Part shown: positions 53,467-61,873 of the stretch, piece by piece
Numbering within the stretch: the first letter of the stretch is position 1
Layout of the letters: each line of letters opens with the position of its first letter
Assembly: GCF_000269865.1 (NCBI RefSeq)
Contig: NZ_AKKV01000025.1
Coordinates: 156,715 to 220,714 of the forward strand
Direction: 5' to 3'
Source of the DNA: Fictibacillus macauensis ZFHKF-1
GTDB taxonomy: Bacteria; Bacillota; Bacilli; Bacillales; Fictibacillaceae
DNA: 64,000 bases
Notes under the pieces: generated by a model
The model's input: the letters and a program-made list of their open reading frames with translations, nothing else
The model's database searches: none
What the model was told of the DNA's origin: nothing
Program-made: the position numbers and the translations under genes

Positions 53467-53782
53467 AGAACATCTGATAGCCGCGAACACGAAGCATTTT
53501 AATCGCTACGCCAGCAAAAATGGCACCAATCATACCACTCGCTAAAATAAAAATATCAGCCATGGCTAAATGCATAAAATTCGTGCCTAACGCTGTAAAG
53601 CTTGTCCCAGGGCTTTTGAAGTAGGCAGCAATCCCTACTTTATCTACAATGAGCATGACAACAATTGGATAGGCAATCGCCATCACCCACGTCATGCGCA
53701 ACAGCATATTCAGTAAGAAACCGATTCCAAAAAAAAGAACGATAAAAAGAAGCATCGAAACAAACATTTGCGGTACGTACAT
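53465..53782 (-). CDS. yuiB: YuiB-like membrane protein
   Basis: This 105-aa protein has three hydrophobic helices (MLLFIVLFFGIGFLLNMLL, WVMAIAYPIVVMLIV, IFILASGMIGAIFAGVAI). It sits between yuiC and yuiA as in B. subtilis. Function is unknown. Confidence 0.85.
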   Translation of the reverse strand: MYVPQMFVSMLLFIVLFFGIGFLLNMLLRMTWVMAIAYPIVVMLIVDKVGIAAYFKSPGTSFTALGTNFMHLAMADIFILASGMIGAIFAGVAIKMLRVRGYQMF

Positions 53783-53856
53783 ATGTCCCTCTCCCCTCTA
53801 TGTCAGTGATAGTTTACTAAAAAAATGCAGATAAAGTCAATAAAAGGATAAAAAAA

Positions 53857-54185
53857 GACTTAGAACACACTACTTCCTTTGTTGCGTGGCGCATGCGGGG
53901 GAATTGACTTGGTTGCGCGCGAATGGAACTGGTCTGCGCGCGAACCGGAAGCTCCTGCGCGCGAACGGAACTGGTCTGCGCGCGAATCGGGGGGTCCTGC
54001 GCGCGATTGGACCTGGTCTGCGCGCGAATTGGGGGGGCCTGCGCGCGAACGGACCGGGTCTGCGCGCGAATCGGAATCGGGGACTCCTGCGCGCGAACGG
54101 ACCGGGTCTGCGCGCGAATCGGGGACTCCTGCGCGCGAATGGAACTGGTCTGCGCGCGATTACAGAAGAGCTTGCTCCCTACTCC
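53857..54185 (+). repeat. GCGCGC repeat module B (12-unit array)
   Basis: Twelve TGCGCGCGA units start at 53914, 53935, 53956, 53977, 53998, 54019, 54040, 54061, 54088, 54109, 54130 and 54151. All steps are 21 bp except one of 27. Odd units end GGTC, even units end CC, so the true repeat is a 42-bp dimer. The leader GACTT (53857) with GGCGCAT 31 bases later matches module A. The trailing flank, TTACAGAAGAGCTTGCTCCC.. (54160-54185), recurs in module C. Confidence 0.92.
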
Positions 54186-54244
54186 ATTTTTTGGCTACAA
54201 CCATACGCAAGATAATTTTAAAAATCAATCTAACGAGTGTCATA

Positions 54245-54288
54245 AAAAAATGGCTTGATCACCGAAACGGATGATGAAGCCATTTTTT
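54245..54288. terminator. Hairpin of module B, at the 3' end of yuiA
   Basis: AAAATGGCTTgATCA pairs with TGATgAAGCCATTTT, flanked by runs of A and T. On the far side GGCTGTTTATGTTCAGCC forms a second small hairpin near 54299-54316. It can end yuiA on the minus strand. Confidence 0.85.
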
Positions 54289-54339
54289 ACGTGTTAAGGC
54301 TGTTTATGTTCAGCCTCTTTCACACCTTTTTAAGAGACG

Positions 54340-54465
54340 TTATGATTTCTTTGAGGTTCCACTACCAGAACATTCTTCACAAGTTTCAGAGCCGCCGAGT
54401 AGAAGCTGAAAATAACCCTTTCCTCCACAATATTGACACTTTTCTTTCGTTCTTGTTGCTGTCAT
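54340..54465 (-). CDS. yuiA: YuiA-like small zinc-finger protein
   Basis: This 41-aa protein has two CxxCxGxG motifs (CQYCGGKG and CEECSGSG), the DnaJ-like zinc-binding pattern. The start is ATG 54465 after AAGGGGAG; the longer frame is not supported. Function is unknown. Confidence 0.88.
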   Translation of the reverse strand: MTATRTKEKCQYCGGKGYFQLLLGGSETCEECSGSGTSKKS

Positions 54466-54607
54466 ATGCGACACTCCCCTTGTTAGAATTTTCTGATAAT
54501 ATAACAAGAATTCTCCTACTTGAAAAGGGGTCATTATCGCTGATTTTCGTCATGTAAGCGGAAACAATACAGGTTTTCCTCTTAAATGTTTAAATTTTCT
54601 TACAATT

Positions 54608-55084
54608 TCAACGAATATCAAATAACTTATAAGATGTATAACGAAAAACATCGCCAGGATTTAATTGGTCATATAACATTTCTTCTTTTTCATTCATAAA
54701 GATTGGGACCATTAACGACGTTTGCTGATCGTTTAACAGTTCTTCTTTGCTCATAAAGCAAACTTCGGCAATTTCTCGTTCTTGTGCTTGTAATCTCCCG
54801 CCAGTTGCTTCAAGCTGAAATACAATCATATTGTCGCTTACTTCCTCAGCAATGACACCCGTTCGTAAGCCGATGATGCGCTGTACGGTAGTCTCAATCC
54901 CCGTTTCTTCTAAAACTTCACGAACAACCGCTTCGTCAGCCGTTTCATTAGGATTTACAAAGCCGGCAGGAAACGTCCATTTCCCTTGATTTCCTCCATA
55001 TTTTTTCTTTACAACTAAATACTTACCCTCTTTCATGACAACGCCTGAAACACCAAGCCATACGTTTCCTCGTTCTTTTTTCAC
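54608..55084 (-). CDS. NUDIX hydrolase
   Basis: This 158-aa protein has a complete Nudix box, GFVNPNETADEAVVREVLEETG (about residues 41-62), preceded by KYLVVKKKYGGNQGKWTFPA. The substrate, a nucleoside diphosphate derivative, is unknown. It lies between yuiA and yumB. Confidence 0.9.
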   Translation of the reverse strand: MKKERGNVWLGVSGVVMKEGKYLVVKKKYGGNQGKWTFPAGFVNPNETADEAVVREVLEETGIETTVQRIIGLRTGVIAEEVSDNMIVFQLEATGGRLQAQEREIAEVCFMSKEELLNDQQTSLMVPIFMNEKEEMLYDQLNPGDVFRYTSYKLFDIR

Positions 55085-55142
55085 CTTGCTTCTCCTTTCT
55101 TAACCCTCTCTGTAGGTATCTCATGCATCATAAAACAACATT

Positions 55143-55184
55143 AAAAAAAGAGCAACGCCCCAAAGGAACGATTGCTCTTTTTTT
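55143..55184 (-). terminator. Terminator of yumB
   Basis: AAAAAGAGCAA/TTGCTCTTTTT with A- and T-runs; the long loop contains a further weak pairing. It lies between the Nudix gene and the yumB stop. Confidence 0.8.
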
Positions 55185-55187
55185 ACC

Positions 55188-56390
55188 TTAAAATAATTTC
55201 AATTTCCCTTTTTTCAAGACCATTGGTACGCCACCAAGTAAGAACAAGTAACGGTTATCAATGACTTTTTTCATTGCAGATGCGGAAGTACCGAAAAGTT
55301 TCTTGTTACCAACAACCCCGATTGCTTCTCCTTTACCAAGAGAGGCTACTGTACCTTTGTTATGGAACGTAAACTCTTCTAATTGGCCGCCACCTTTAAT
55401 GAGTGTTTTCATATTGCGTCCTAGCGTGTACGCTTGTTGAATCGCAATTTGTGCAGTTGGTGGGTATGGACGATTAATTTCCTCGTTAATAATTAATGCG
55501 CAATCACCAACAACGAAAATGTAGTCATAACCTGGCATACGAAGATCTTTTTCAACTTTCACACGACCGCGCATTGTTTCAAAACCAGCTTCTTCTACAA
55601 GGTGATTACCGCGAACGCCACCTGTCCAAACAACGGTAGCTGCTTTAATTTCTTCACCTGATGCAAGAATAACACCATCTTCGTTACATTCTTTAATCGG
55701 TGTATTCACTAGGAATTCAATACCACGACGCTCAAGATTGTTAATGGCATACTCAACAAGTTCTTCATCAAAACCAGGAAGAACATTTGGCGCTGCTTCA
55801 ATGTTAATCACACGAACTTTTTCACGTGGAATGTCGTATTCTTTGCAAAGTTCAGGAACACGATCTGCTAACTCACCAACAAATTCAATTCCTGTAAAGC
55901 CTGCTCCACCAACGATGATGTTAATCAAATCTTGCTTTTGACCTTCATTGTTGTAACGAGCGAAGCAATAGTCGATATGTTCACGAATTTCACGAACAGA
56001 GTTAATGCTACGAATGCTATAAGCATGCTCTTTAAGACCAGGAATGCCAAATGTCTCTGGATCAGATCCTAACGCAATAATTAAGTAATCGTATGTTAAC
56101 TCGCCATTCTCAAGAATGACACGTTTTTCATCTTTTTTAATTTCTACTACCGTATCTTGAACAAAGTTCACACGATTCAAGTTAAGGGCATCATCAATCA
56201 TAATACGCGTACGATCGTGGTGAAGCGTACCAGCCGCATTTTCATGAAGCCATGTTGTTTGGTAATGGTAGTTATGCTTGTTAACAAGCGTAATTTCTGC
56301 ATCATTGGTGCCTAGTTCTTTTCCAAGGCGCACAGCTGACATCATGCCGCCGTATCCTCCACCAATAATCAAAATTTTTGGCTTACTCAT
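55188..56390 (-). CDS. yumB: Type II NADH dehydrogenase YumB
   Basis: This 400-aa flavoprotein has the FAD motif [21 protein letters not shown] at the N-terminus, an NAD-binding motif [20 protein letters not shown] in the middle and GDCALI near the end. It passes electrons from NADH to menaquinone without pumping. The start is ATG 56390 (MSKPKI); GTG 56399 is in frame. A Rex-box-like site lies upstream. Confidence 0.93.
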   Translation of the reverse strand: MSKPKILIIGGGYGGMMSAVRLGKELGTNDAEITLVNKHNYHYQTTWLHENAAGTLHHDRTRIMIDDALNLNRVNFVQDTVVEIKKDEKRVILENGELTYDYLIIALGSDPETFGIPGLKEHAYSIRSINSVREIREHIDYCFARYNNEGQKQDLINIIVGGAGFTGIEFVGELADRVPELCKEYDIPREKVRVINIEAAPNVLPGFDEELVEYAINNLERRGIEFLVNTPIKECNEDGVILASGEEIKAATVVWTGGVRGNHLVEEAGFETMRGRVKVEKDLRMPGYDYIFVVGDCALIINEEINRPYPPTAQIAIQQAYTLGRNMKTLIKGGGQLEEFTFHNKGTVASLGKGEAIGVVGNKKLFGTSASAMKKVIDNRYLFLLGGVPMVLKKGKLKLF

Positions 56391-56461
56391 TTTGATCACT
56401 TCCAGTTCGAATTTTTTTTAGTTTGACCTAACCTGGATCGAAATATGATAGATCAAAAAAG

Positions 56462-56481
56462 TTTGTGACTCTTTTCACTAA
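56462..56481 (-). promoter_or_regulatory. Rex-box-like site upstream of yumB
   Basis: TTTGTGACTCTTTTCACTAA fits the Rex consensus WWTGTGAANNNNTTCACWAW with one mismatch. Rex represses NADH-consuming genes when NADH/NAD is low. The site is about 70 bases ahead of yumB. Confidence 0.55.
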
Positions 56482-56595
56482 GTATGACACAAAAAAACAA
56501 AATACGTCACAAAATCAACATATTTTTCAACTTCATTTATCTTATTCCTTTTTCTACACAATTTCAACCGTTTTTTGAAAAAAACCATATAATAG

Positions 56596-56625
56596 TTGAC
56601 ACATCGTGAGGACTTAGTGTATAAA
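56596..56625 (+). promoter_or_regulatory. Candidate promoter in the yumB-yumC gap
   Basis: TTGACA (56596-56601) and TATAAA (56620-56625), 18 bp apart, read towards yumC. The leader would be about 225 bases. The rest of the 464-base gap (56391-56854) shows no gene, and a second weak promoter ending TATAAT lies at 56819-56824. Confidence 0.5.
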
Positions 56626-56854
56626 AGCCTTTTCTTTATCGAAATCATCGTTTGAATGGATTTCGTGTTCTACACTATCATAAACAGTCGGTACACTTAA
56701 AATGATATGTTTTGGTACTTTTTTCAACTATTTTAAATCTAAAGTGCGTTCCTTTTGCGTATACTTTGTTACGTACGAACCCTAGTCCTCTCTGCTGTCC
56801 ATTTGCTATCTCTAATAGTATAATAAAGGAAGAAATCTTAACGGGGGTGTAAGT

Positions 56855-57835
56855 ATGAAGGAAGAAAATCTATACGATATCACGATTATTGGTGGTGGTC
56901 CAACCGGGTTATTTGCTGCGTTTTACGGAGGCATGCGCCAAATGAAAGTGAAAGTCATTGAAAGCATGCCACAGCTCGGCGGTCAACTTGCTGCCTTGTA
57001 CCCTGAAAAGTACATATACGATGTAGCTGGGTTTCCAAAAATACTCGCACAAGATCTCGTCAATAATCTCATTCAACAAGCAGAACAGTTCGAACCCCAT
57101 ATTGTATTGGAAGAATCTGTTAAAACCGTTGAAAAGAAAGAAGATATCTTTCATTTAACGACAGACAAAGAGACACATTATTCAAAAGCTGTTATCATTA
57201 CAGCCGGAGTTGGGGCTTTTCAACCACGACGTCTTGAGCTTCCTAACGCCTCACAGTACGAAGGCAAGAACTTATTGTATTTTGTAAACGATTTGCAAGC
57301 TTTTCAAAATAAAAAAGTGCTTGTCGCTGGCGGTGGTGATTCAGCAGTCGATTGGTCACTCATGTTAGAACCACTTGCAAGTGAAGTGACTTTAACACAT
57401 CGTCGCCCGAAATTCCGTGCACATGAACATAGTGTTGATCAGCTCCTCAATTCTTCCATTAAACTGAAAACGCCCTATCAAATAAAAGAATTAGTTGGTA
57501 ACAATGAAGAGCTTACCGAGGTTATTCTTGAAAATGAAGGCATAGAGGAAAAAATAGCAGTAGACGCTATGATTGTTAATTACGGTTTTGTTTCATCGCT
57601 AGGACCGATCAAGAATTGGGGTTTGGACATTGAACGAAACTCCATTATTGTCAATTCCCGCATGGAAACAAACATTAAAGGAATTTATGCTGCTGGAGAT
57701 ATCTGTACGTATGATGGGAAAATTAAGCTCATCGCTGCTGGCTTTGGTGAAGCACCAACGGCCGTTAACAATGCAAAAACGTACATTGATCCGAAAGCTA
57801 AAACACAACCTCAACATAGTACGAGCTTGTTTTAA
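56855..57835 (+). CDS. yumC: Ferredoxin/flavodoxin-NADP+ reductase YumC
   Basis: This 326-aa protein of the thioredoxin-reductase-like FNR type has FAD motif [19 protein letters not shown] and NADPH motif [17 protein letters not shown], plus [21 protein letters not shown]. It lacks the CxxC pair of thioredoxin reductase. It is the essential electron donor to ferredoxin or flavodoxin in Bacillus. Confidence 0.95.
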   Translation: MKEENLYDITIIGGGPTGLFAAFYGGMRQMKVKVIESMPQLGGQLAALYPEKYIYDVAGFPKILAQDLVNNLIQQAEQFEPHIVLEESVKTVEKKEDIFHLTTDKETHYSKAVIITAGVGAFQPRRLELPNASQYEGKNLLYFVNDLQAFQNKKVLVAGGGDSAVDWSLMLEPLASEVTLTHRRPKFRAHEHSVDQLLNSSIKLKTPYQIKELVGNNEELTEVILENEGIEEKIAVDAMIVNYGFVSSLGPIKNWGLDIERNSIIVNSRMETNIKGIYAAGDICTYDGKIKLIAAGFGEAPTAVNNAKTYIDPKAKTQPQHSTSLF

Positions 57836-57853
57836 ATCGTAAAGGAGTTACTT

Positions 57854-58024
57854 ATGAATAGACAATGGACCGAAGATGAAATGCACGTAGCAGAACTTCT
57901 TCAAGATATACAACGCAAAATTGGCACCTTACACATTACCGATGAAGACTTTATGGAAACGGTAAAAGGTGAACTTCCAAAAATTCAACAATTACTTGAT
58001 GAAGTGTTAGCGCACTTGGAATAA
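57854..58024 (+). CDS. Small helical protein after yumC
   Basis: This 56-aa protein (EDEMHVAELLQDIQRKIGTLHI...LPKIQQLLDEVLAHLE) is helical and acidic. ATG 57854 follows AAAGGAG by seven bases, and only 18 bases separate it from yumC, so it is in the same operon. The family is not recognised. Confidence 0.7.
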   Translation: MNRQWTEDEMHVAELLQDIQRKIGTLHITDEDFMETVKGELPKIQQLLDEVLAHLE

Positions 58025-58102
58025 AAAGGGCATTGAGTGAGATAGCATTCTATGCTAAACTTACGTATGCAGACAAGAGCTGCAACCCAATAAAACACAC
58101 AC

Positions 58103-58126
58103 AACCCGATGTTGGCGCATCGGGTT
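58103..58126 (+). terminator. Terminator of the yumC operon
   Basis: AACCCGATG/CATCGGGTT, a 9-bp stem with a 6-base loop and Ts. Confidence 0.88.
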
Positions 58127-58149
58127 TTTCTTTATATATATGAAAAAAA

Positions 58150-58175
58150 AAAACGATGAGCAGCGCTCACCGTTT
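58150..58175 (-). terminator. Terminator of yutM
   Basis: AAAACGaTGAGC pairs with GCTCAcCGTTTT; a run of Ts follows on the minus strand. Confidence 0.75.
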
Positions 58176-58193
58176 TTCCTTTATCCATCTTTC

Positions 58194-58550
58194 TTAACAC
58201 TCTTCTGGTGTCCCAGCATTCGTTGCGGTCTTAAACGATGAGCCACAGCCACATGATGCAATGGCATTTGGATTGTCAATCGTAAATCCGCCACCCATCA
58301 TATTTTGTTTAAAATCAACGGTAGTACCGTTAAGAATTTTAGCACTTTCATCGTCAACGACAAATTTCAAGCCGTCCACTTCTTCTTCGTGATCGCCAGG
58401 CTGTACTTCTGTATCAAATCCCATTCCATAAGATAGGCCGCTACATCCGCCACCTTTTACACCAACGCGAAGAATTAATCCTTGCTCTTCTTCGGCAGCC
58501 ATCATTTCTTTAATGCGGCTTACCGCTGCTTCTGTAAAATTTACAATCAT
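58194..58550 (-). CDS. yutM: A-type Fe-S cluster carrier YutM (IscA/ErpA family)
   Basis: This 118-aa protein holds three conserved cysteines, Cys36 in KGGGCSGLSYG and Cys100/Cys102 in SCGCGSSF, that bind Fe-S clusters for transfer to targets. The start is ATG 58550 (MIVNFTEAA) after AAGGAGAG. It is near other Fe-S functions (yutI). Confidence 0.95.
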   Translation of the reverse strand: MIVNFTEAAVSRIKEMMAAEEEQGLILRVGVKGGGCSGLSYGMGFDTEVQPGDHEEEVDGLKFVVDDESAKILNGTTVDFKQNMMGGGFTIDNPNAIASCGCGSSFKTATNAGTPEEC

Positions 58551-58791
58551 GTCTACACTCTCCTTCATGGAAGGTTATCCTTAGTATAGTATACAAGTGA
58601 ATGTTCTAACACTCAACCTTTACGTTTCCAATGTCCTTTCTCTTTCTTATTGATATTTCTGTTAGGAGCAAAGGGTGAAGGTTTTTTATAATCACAGCCC
58701 ACGCTCTCCATTTTTCCCACATTTGGTGTCTTTTCTGCTTTTTAATGAAATATTTGCTACTCTTTTATAAAAAAGAAGTAAAGGTATTCAT

Positions 58792-58820
58792 TTGTCTCTC
58801 CAAATAAATGAGCGTATAAT
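58792..58820 (+). promoter_or_regulatory. SigA promoter of mqnE
   Basis: TTGTCT (58792-58797) and TATAAT (58815-58820) with a 17-bp spacer, about 64 bases ahead of the mqnE start. The remainder of the 58551-58883 gap shows no gene. Confidence 0.75.
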
Positions 58821-58883
58821 AGACAGCGTGTTGAGCTGAAATATTATTACTTGACGTTTTTTTCGAATGGAGGAAGAGAGAGA

Positions 58884-59978
58884 ATGGCAATCATTACACA
58901 AGATGCGAAAATTTTAGAACTCGCAGAAAAGATTCGCCACGGCGAACGTCTTTCCATTGAAGACGGGCTGTATTTATACGAAACAAACGACCTATTGGGC
59001 GTTGCGCAATTAGCGAATGAAGCAAATGAAATGAAAAATGGAAGCAATGTATACTTTATTGAAAACATGTACATTAATCCAACAAACGTATGTGAAGCTT
59101 CTTGTAGCTTCTGTGGGTTTAAACGCAAGCCCGGAGAAGATGGCGCGTATACGATGGATGAGGCGCAATTGCTTGAATATGTAAGCAAGCGTTGGAACGA
59201 TAACATTCGTGAATTCCATATCGTAGGTGGCCATAATAACGAAGTACCTTTTGATTATTATTTAGATACGATTCGTACGTTAAAGAAACATTATCCAACG
59301 GCTTCTGTTAAAGCCTATACAGGTGCTGAAATCGAGTTCTTCTCTCGTCTTTCTGGTTTGTCTATGAAAGAAGTGATTGAAGAATTAGTAAAAGCCGGCT
59401 TAGATACAATGCCTGGTGGTGGAGCTGAAATCTTAACAGAGCGCTATCGTGAAAAAATGAGCCCAGATAAAGCATCCACGGATCAATGGCTAGAAGCACA
59501 TGAAATTGCTCATAAGCTTGGCTTACGTACGCATGCGACAATGCTTTACGGATCCATTGAATCAAAAGAAGAACGCTTAATTCATATGGATCGTGTTCGT
59601 CGACTACAAGATGAAACAAATGGCTTCATGGTATTCATTCCATTAGCGATGCAACCACGTACAGCTTCTATGGGGCTTACACGTCGTACATCTGCATTCG
59701 ATGATATGAGAACCATTGCGATTAGTCGTCTTATGCTTGATAATTTTGATCATATTAAAGCGTACTGGATTAACATTGGTGTACAATTAACACAAATGGC
59801 GTTAACGTTTGGCGCAGATGACATTCACGGTACGTTAATTGAAGAACGTATTTCTCACTCTGTAGGAGCCCTAACGTCTTCTGGTATTACGCGTAAAGAG
59901 CTTGTTCACTTAATTAAAACAGCGAACAAAAAACCGATTGAACGCGATACGTTTTACAATATTATTAAAGAATATTAA
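58884..59978 (+). CDS. mqnE: Aminodeoxyfutalosine synthase MqnE (radical SAM)
   Basis: This 364-aa radical SAM enzyme has the cluster motif CEASCSFC (Cys70, Cys74, Cys77) and the MqnE-type segments FHIVGGHNNEVPFDYYLD, GLDTMPGGGAEIL and MQPRTASMGLTR. It makes aminofutalosine in the futalosine menaquinone route. No mqnA, mqnC or mqnD is in the window. The start is ATG 58884 after GGAGGAAG. Confidence 0.88.
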   Translation: MAIITQDAKILELAEKIRHGERLSIEDGLYLYETNDLLGVAQLANEANEMKNGSNVYFIENMYINPTNVCEASCSFCGFKRKPGEDGAYTMDEAQLLEYVSKRWNDNIREFHIVGGHNNEVPFDYYLDTIRTLKKHYPTASVKAYTGAEIEFFSRLSGLSMKEVIEELVKAGLDTMPGGGAEILTERYREKMSPDKASTDQWLEAHEIAHKLGLRTHATMLYGSIESKEERLIHMDRVRRLQDETNGFMVFIPLAMQPRTASMGLTRRTSAFDDMRTIAISRLMLDNFDHIKAYWINIGVQLTQMALTFGADDIHGTLIEERISHSVGALTSSGITRKELVHLIKTANKKPIERDTFYNIIKEY

Positions 59979-59990
59979 ACAATTGAAAGA

Positions 59991-60017
59991 AGAACCGCTC
60001 CCATTTGGGACGGTTCT
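59991..60017. terminator. Terminator after mqnE
   Basis: AGAACCG(c)TCCC pairs with GGGA(c)GGTTCT, flanked by A- and T-rich sequence, between converging genes. Confidence 0.8.
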
Positions 60018-60020
60018 TTT

Positions 60021-60257
60021 TTACTGATTTCTTAGCTTTTCATTGCTCCAAAAATAGTCATCATCCGCTTGCACAATCGTCAATTTATTATGACAGCACG
60101 GCATTACCAATAGTTGCTTAATCCCTTCTTTCGCAAGCTGTAATTTATTTTCAGAAAATGAGGTTAGTACATTCTCTTGTTGACAAAATGGACATTCATT
60201 TACATAAATATCATTCATCACTTGATCATATGGCCAAGAGTTTTCAAACTTTAACAT
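60021..60257 (-). CDS. Small Cys-motif protein of unknown function
   Basis: This 78-aa protein has NECPFCQQENVL and a second pair PCCHNKL, a likely zinc-binding site. It lacks membrane segments. It converges on mqnE. The family is not recognised by me. Confidence 0.7.
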   Translation of the reverse strand: MLKFENSWPYDQVMNDIYVNECPFCQQENVLTSFSENKLQLAKEGIKQLLVMPCCHNKLTIVQADDDYFWSNEKLRNQ

Positions 60258-60395
60258 GCTGATCCCTCCTTACACCTAACTTATAAATAGCTGATGAATT
60301 CAGTATTCATTGTACAGCAAATGACCCTACTGTGTGCATCTATTCAGCATTTTTTTACCTTAACCATCGGTAAAAAAGTGGTAAAAGCATCATAG

Positions 60396-60424
60396 TTCAC
60401 AAGCGCGCAATTATCAAGTATAAT
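60396..60424 (+). promoter_or_regulatory. Promoter of the FMN riboswitch-ribU transcript
   Basis: TTCACA (60396-60401) and TATAAT (60419-60424), 17 bp apart, about 30 bases before the RFN element. Confidence 0.75.
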
Positions 60425-60453
60425 GAATGTACATTCAATTAAAAATAGCGATC

Positions 60454-60598
60454 CATCTTCGGGGCAGGGTGAAATTCCCGACCGGCGGTAATTGAAGATT
60501 CCCTCTTCATCAGCCCGTGAGCGCAATCGTTGCTAAAACGAACGTGCTGATCTGGTGTAACTCCAGAGCCGACAGTATAGTCTGGATGGGAGAAGATG
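60454..60598 (+). ncRNA. FMN riboswitch (RFN element)
   Basis: Hallmark blocks are CATCTTCGGGGCAGGGTG, CCCGACCGGCGGT, AGCCCGTGAGC, GCTGATCTGGTG and CCGACAGTATAGTCTGGATG, closing with GAGAAGATG. The outer stem is CATCTTC/GAAGATG. FMN binding terminates transcription of ribU. Confidence 0.97.
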
Positions 60599-60686
60599 AC
60601 GGTGCACGTTCGGATTTAATTAACTGAACCTCAGTAGTGTTTTTTGTAACATCAAAAAACGCTCTCTTGAGCGATGCCTGCATTCT

Positions 60687-60717
60687 CCCTTAACGTCTTG
60701 TTCGTTAAGGGGATTTT
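60687..60717 (+). terminator. FMN riboswitch terminator
   Basis: CCCTTAACG/CGTTAAGGG stem followed by ATTTTT, between the RFN element and ribU. Confidence 0.9.
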
Positions 60718-60778
60718 TATGTACGCATCATGCACTGCATTTGAAATCATAGGATGGCGCAACAAAGGAGAGATTTCA

Positions 60779-61357
60779 ATGCACAAGGGAAAAGTATACA
60801 AAATGGTGGCCGTTGCTATGCTAAGCAGCATTGCTTACGTCCTCATGTTACTTGATTTTCCATTTCCAGGTTTACCGGTTTTTCTACAAATTGATTTTAG
60901 CGAGGTTCCAGCTTTACTAGCAGCCATTATTTTCGGACCTTTGGCAGGATTAGCTGTTGAGGGAATTAAAAATGTATTACACTACGGGTTAATCGGAAAT
61001 TTAACAGGCGTTCCTGTCGGTGAAGTGGCAAACTTTATTTCTGGTACGATTTTCATCTTACCGGCCTCTTACTTTGTGCGAAAATACCGTACAACGAAAA
61101 GTTTATCAGGTGGCCTCGTCATTGGAACAGTAGCGATGACATTAATGATGTCACTGTTAAATTACATTATTATTTTACCAGCGTATACATGGTTTCTTCA
61201 TGCGCCACAAATGTCAAACACAGCGATGTTGAACTTAATTACGATTGGGATTGCACCATTTAATATTATTAAAGGACTGCTCATTACAGCATTGTTTGTG
61301 TTTCTCTATACACGTCTTGCACCATGGCTTAACAAGCAAGCCCAGCCGACGGTCTAA
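60779..61357 (+). CDS. ribU: Riboflavin ECF transporter S component RibU
   Basis: This 192-aa membrane protein has six helices and RibU motifs: SSIAYVLMLLDFPFP, FLQIDFSEVPALLAAIIFGPLAG and GNLTGVPVGEVANFISG. It binds riboflavin for import and is controlled by the FMN riboswitch. The start is ATG 60779 after AAAGGAGAG; the frame extends upstream into the terminator but that is not coding. Confidence 0.95.
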   Translation: MHKGKVYKMVAVAMLSSIAYVLMLLDFPFPGLPVFLQIDFSEVPALLAAIIFGPLAGLAVEGIKNVLHYGLIGNLTGVPVGEVANFISGTIFILPASYFVRKYRTTKSLSGGLVIGTVAMTLMMSLLNYIIILPAYTWFLHAPQMSNTAMLNLITIGIAPFNIIKGLLITALFVFLYTRLAPWLNKQAQPTV

Positions 61358-61381
61358 TCATACAGTTGTTCTATTAAAAAA

Positions 61382-61410
61382 ATGCGCTAGCAGCGATCTG
61401 CTAAGCGCAT
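61382..61410. terminator. Bidirectional terminator between ribU and yuzB
   Basis: ATGCGCTAGCAG pairs with CTGCTAAGCGCAT with one bulge, and A/T runs flank it. Confidence 0.82.
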
Positions 61411-61423
61411 TTTCATTTATGGA

Positions 61424-61660
61424 TTAGAACATTGGATTTTCATCTAAATGTTTGTAGATATTCGTGACAAGCTCATCTGCTGTCTCTCCGTGAACAATGT
61501 CTCCATTCACGAGGGCAAAAAGCGATCGTGCACATTGACCACAATACCCGAGGCAACCATATTCAATGACATCAAGATCATAATCTTGCTCTAACTTTTC
61601 TAGTGCGCGCTGGGCGCCACTTGCTAAGTTGCTGACACAAAATTCTATCAGTGGCTTCAT
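61424..61660 (-). CDS. yuzB: YuzB (DUF1450) protein
   Basis: This 78-aa protein reads [22 protein letters not shown] then [21 protein letters not shown], with Cys residues in a thioredoxin-fold-like ferredoxin arrangement (C-x4-C-G-x-C). The start is ATG 61660. It lies beside yutJ as in B. subtilis. Confidence 0.9.
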   Translation of the reverse strand: MKPLIEFCVSNLASGAQRALEKLEQDYDLDVIEYGCLGYCGQCARSLFALVNGDIVHGETADELVTNIYKHLDENPMF

Positions 61661-61873
61661 TTCTTCACCTCGCCTTACGCTATTTATCGTAACTTGAATC
61701 ATTATACCAGTCAATAAATGAGAGGTAATTATGAGCCTTTTAGTGAAAATGGTTGAGAAATCGTCACAATATGTCTATACTAAGTAGTGTTTGGAGAAAA
61801 ATCGGTTATTGTTATTGTGTTGTCTTACATTATTTTCAATATACTTAGCGTCTGAAGAAAGAAGGGAAAGACA

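Noticed and set aside
53914..54171. CRISPR array
   Set aside because: The conserved core is only about 9-12 bp, spacers are 9-12 bp and alternate between two sequences, and no cas gene is present.
53879..54274. Three overlapping plus-strand ORFs of about 110-130 codons across array B
   Set aside because: Same cause as for array A; three frames are open at once, which argues against a protein.
60674..60778. N-terminal extension of ribU
   Set aside because: It would be coded by the FMN riboswitch terminator; ATG 60779 has the ribosome site and matches the family N-terminus.
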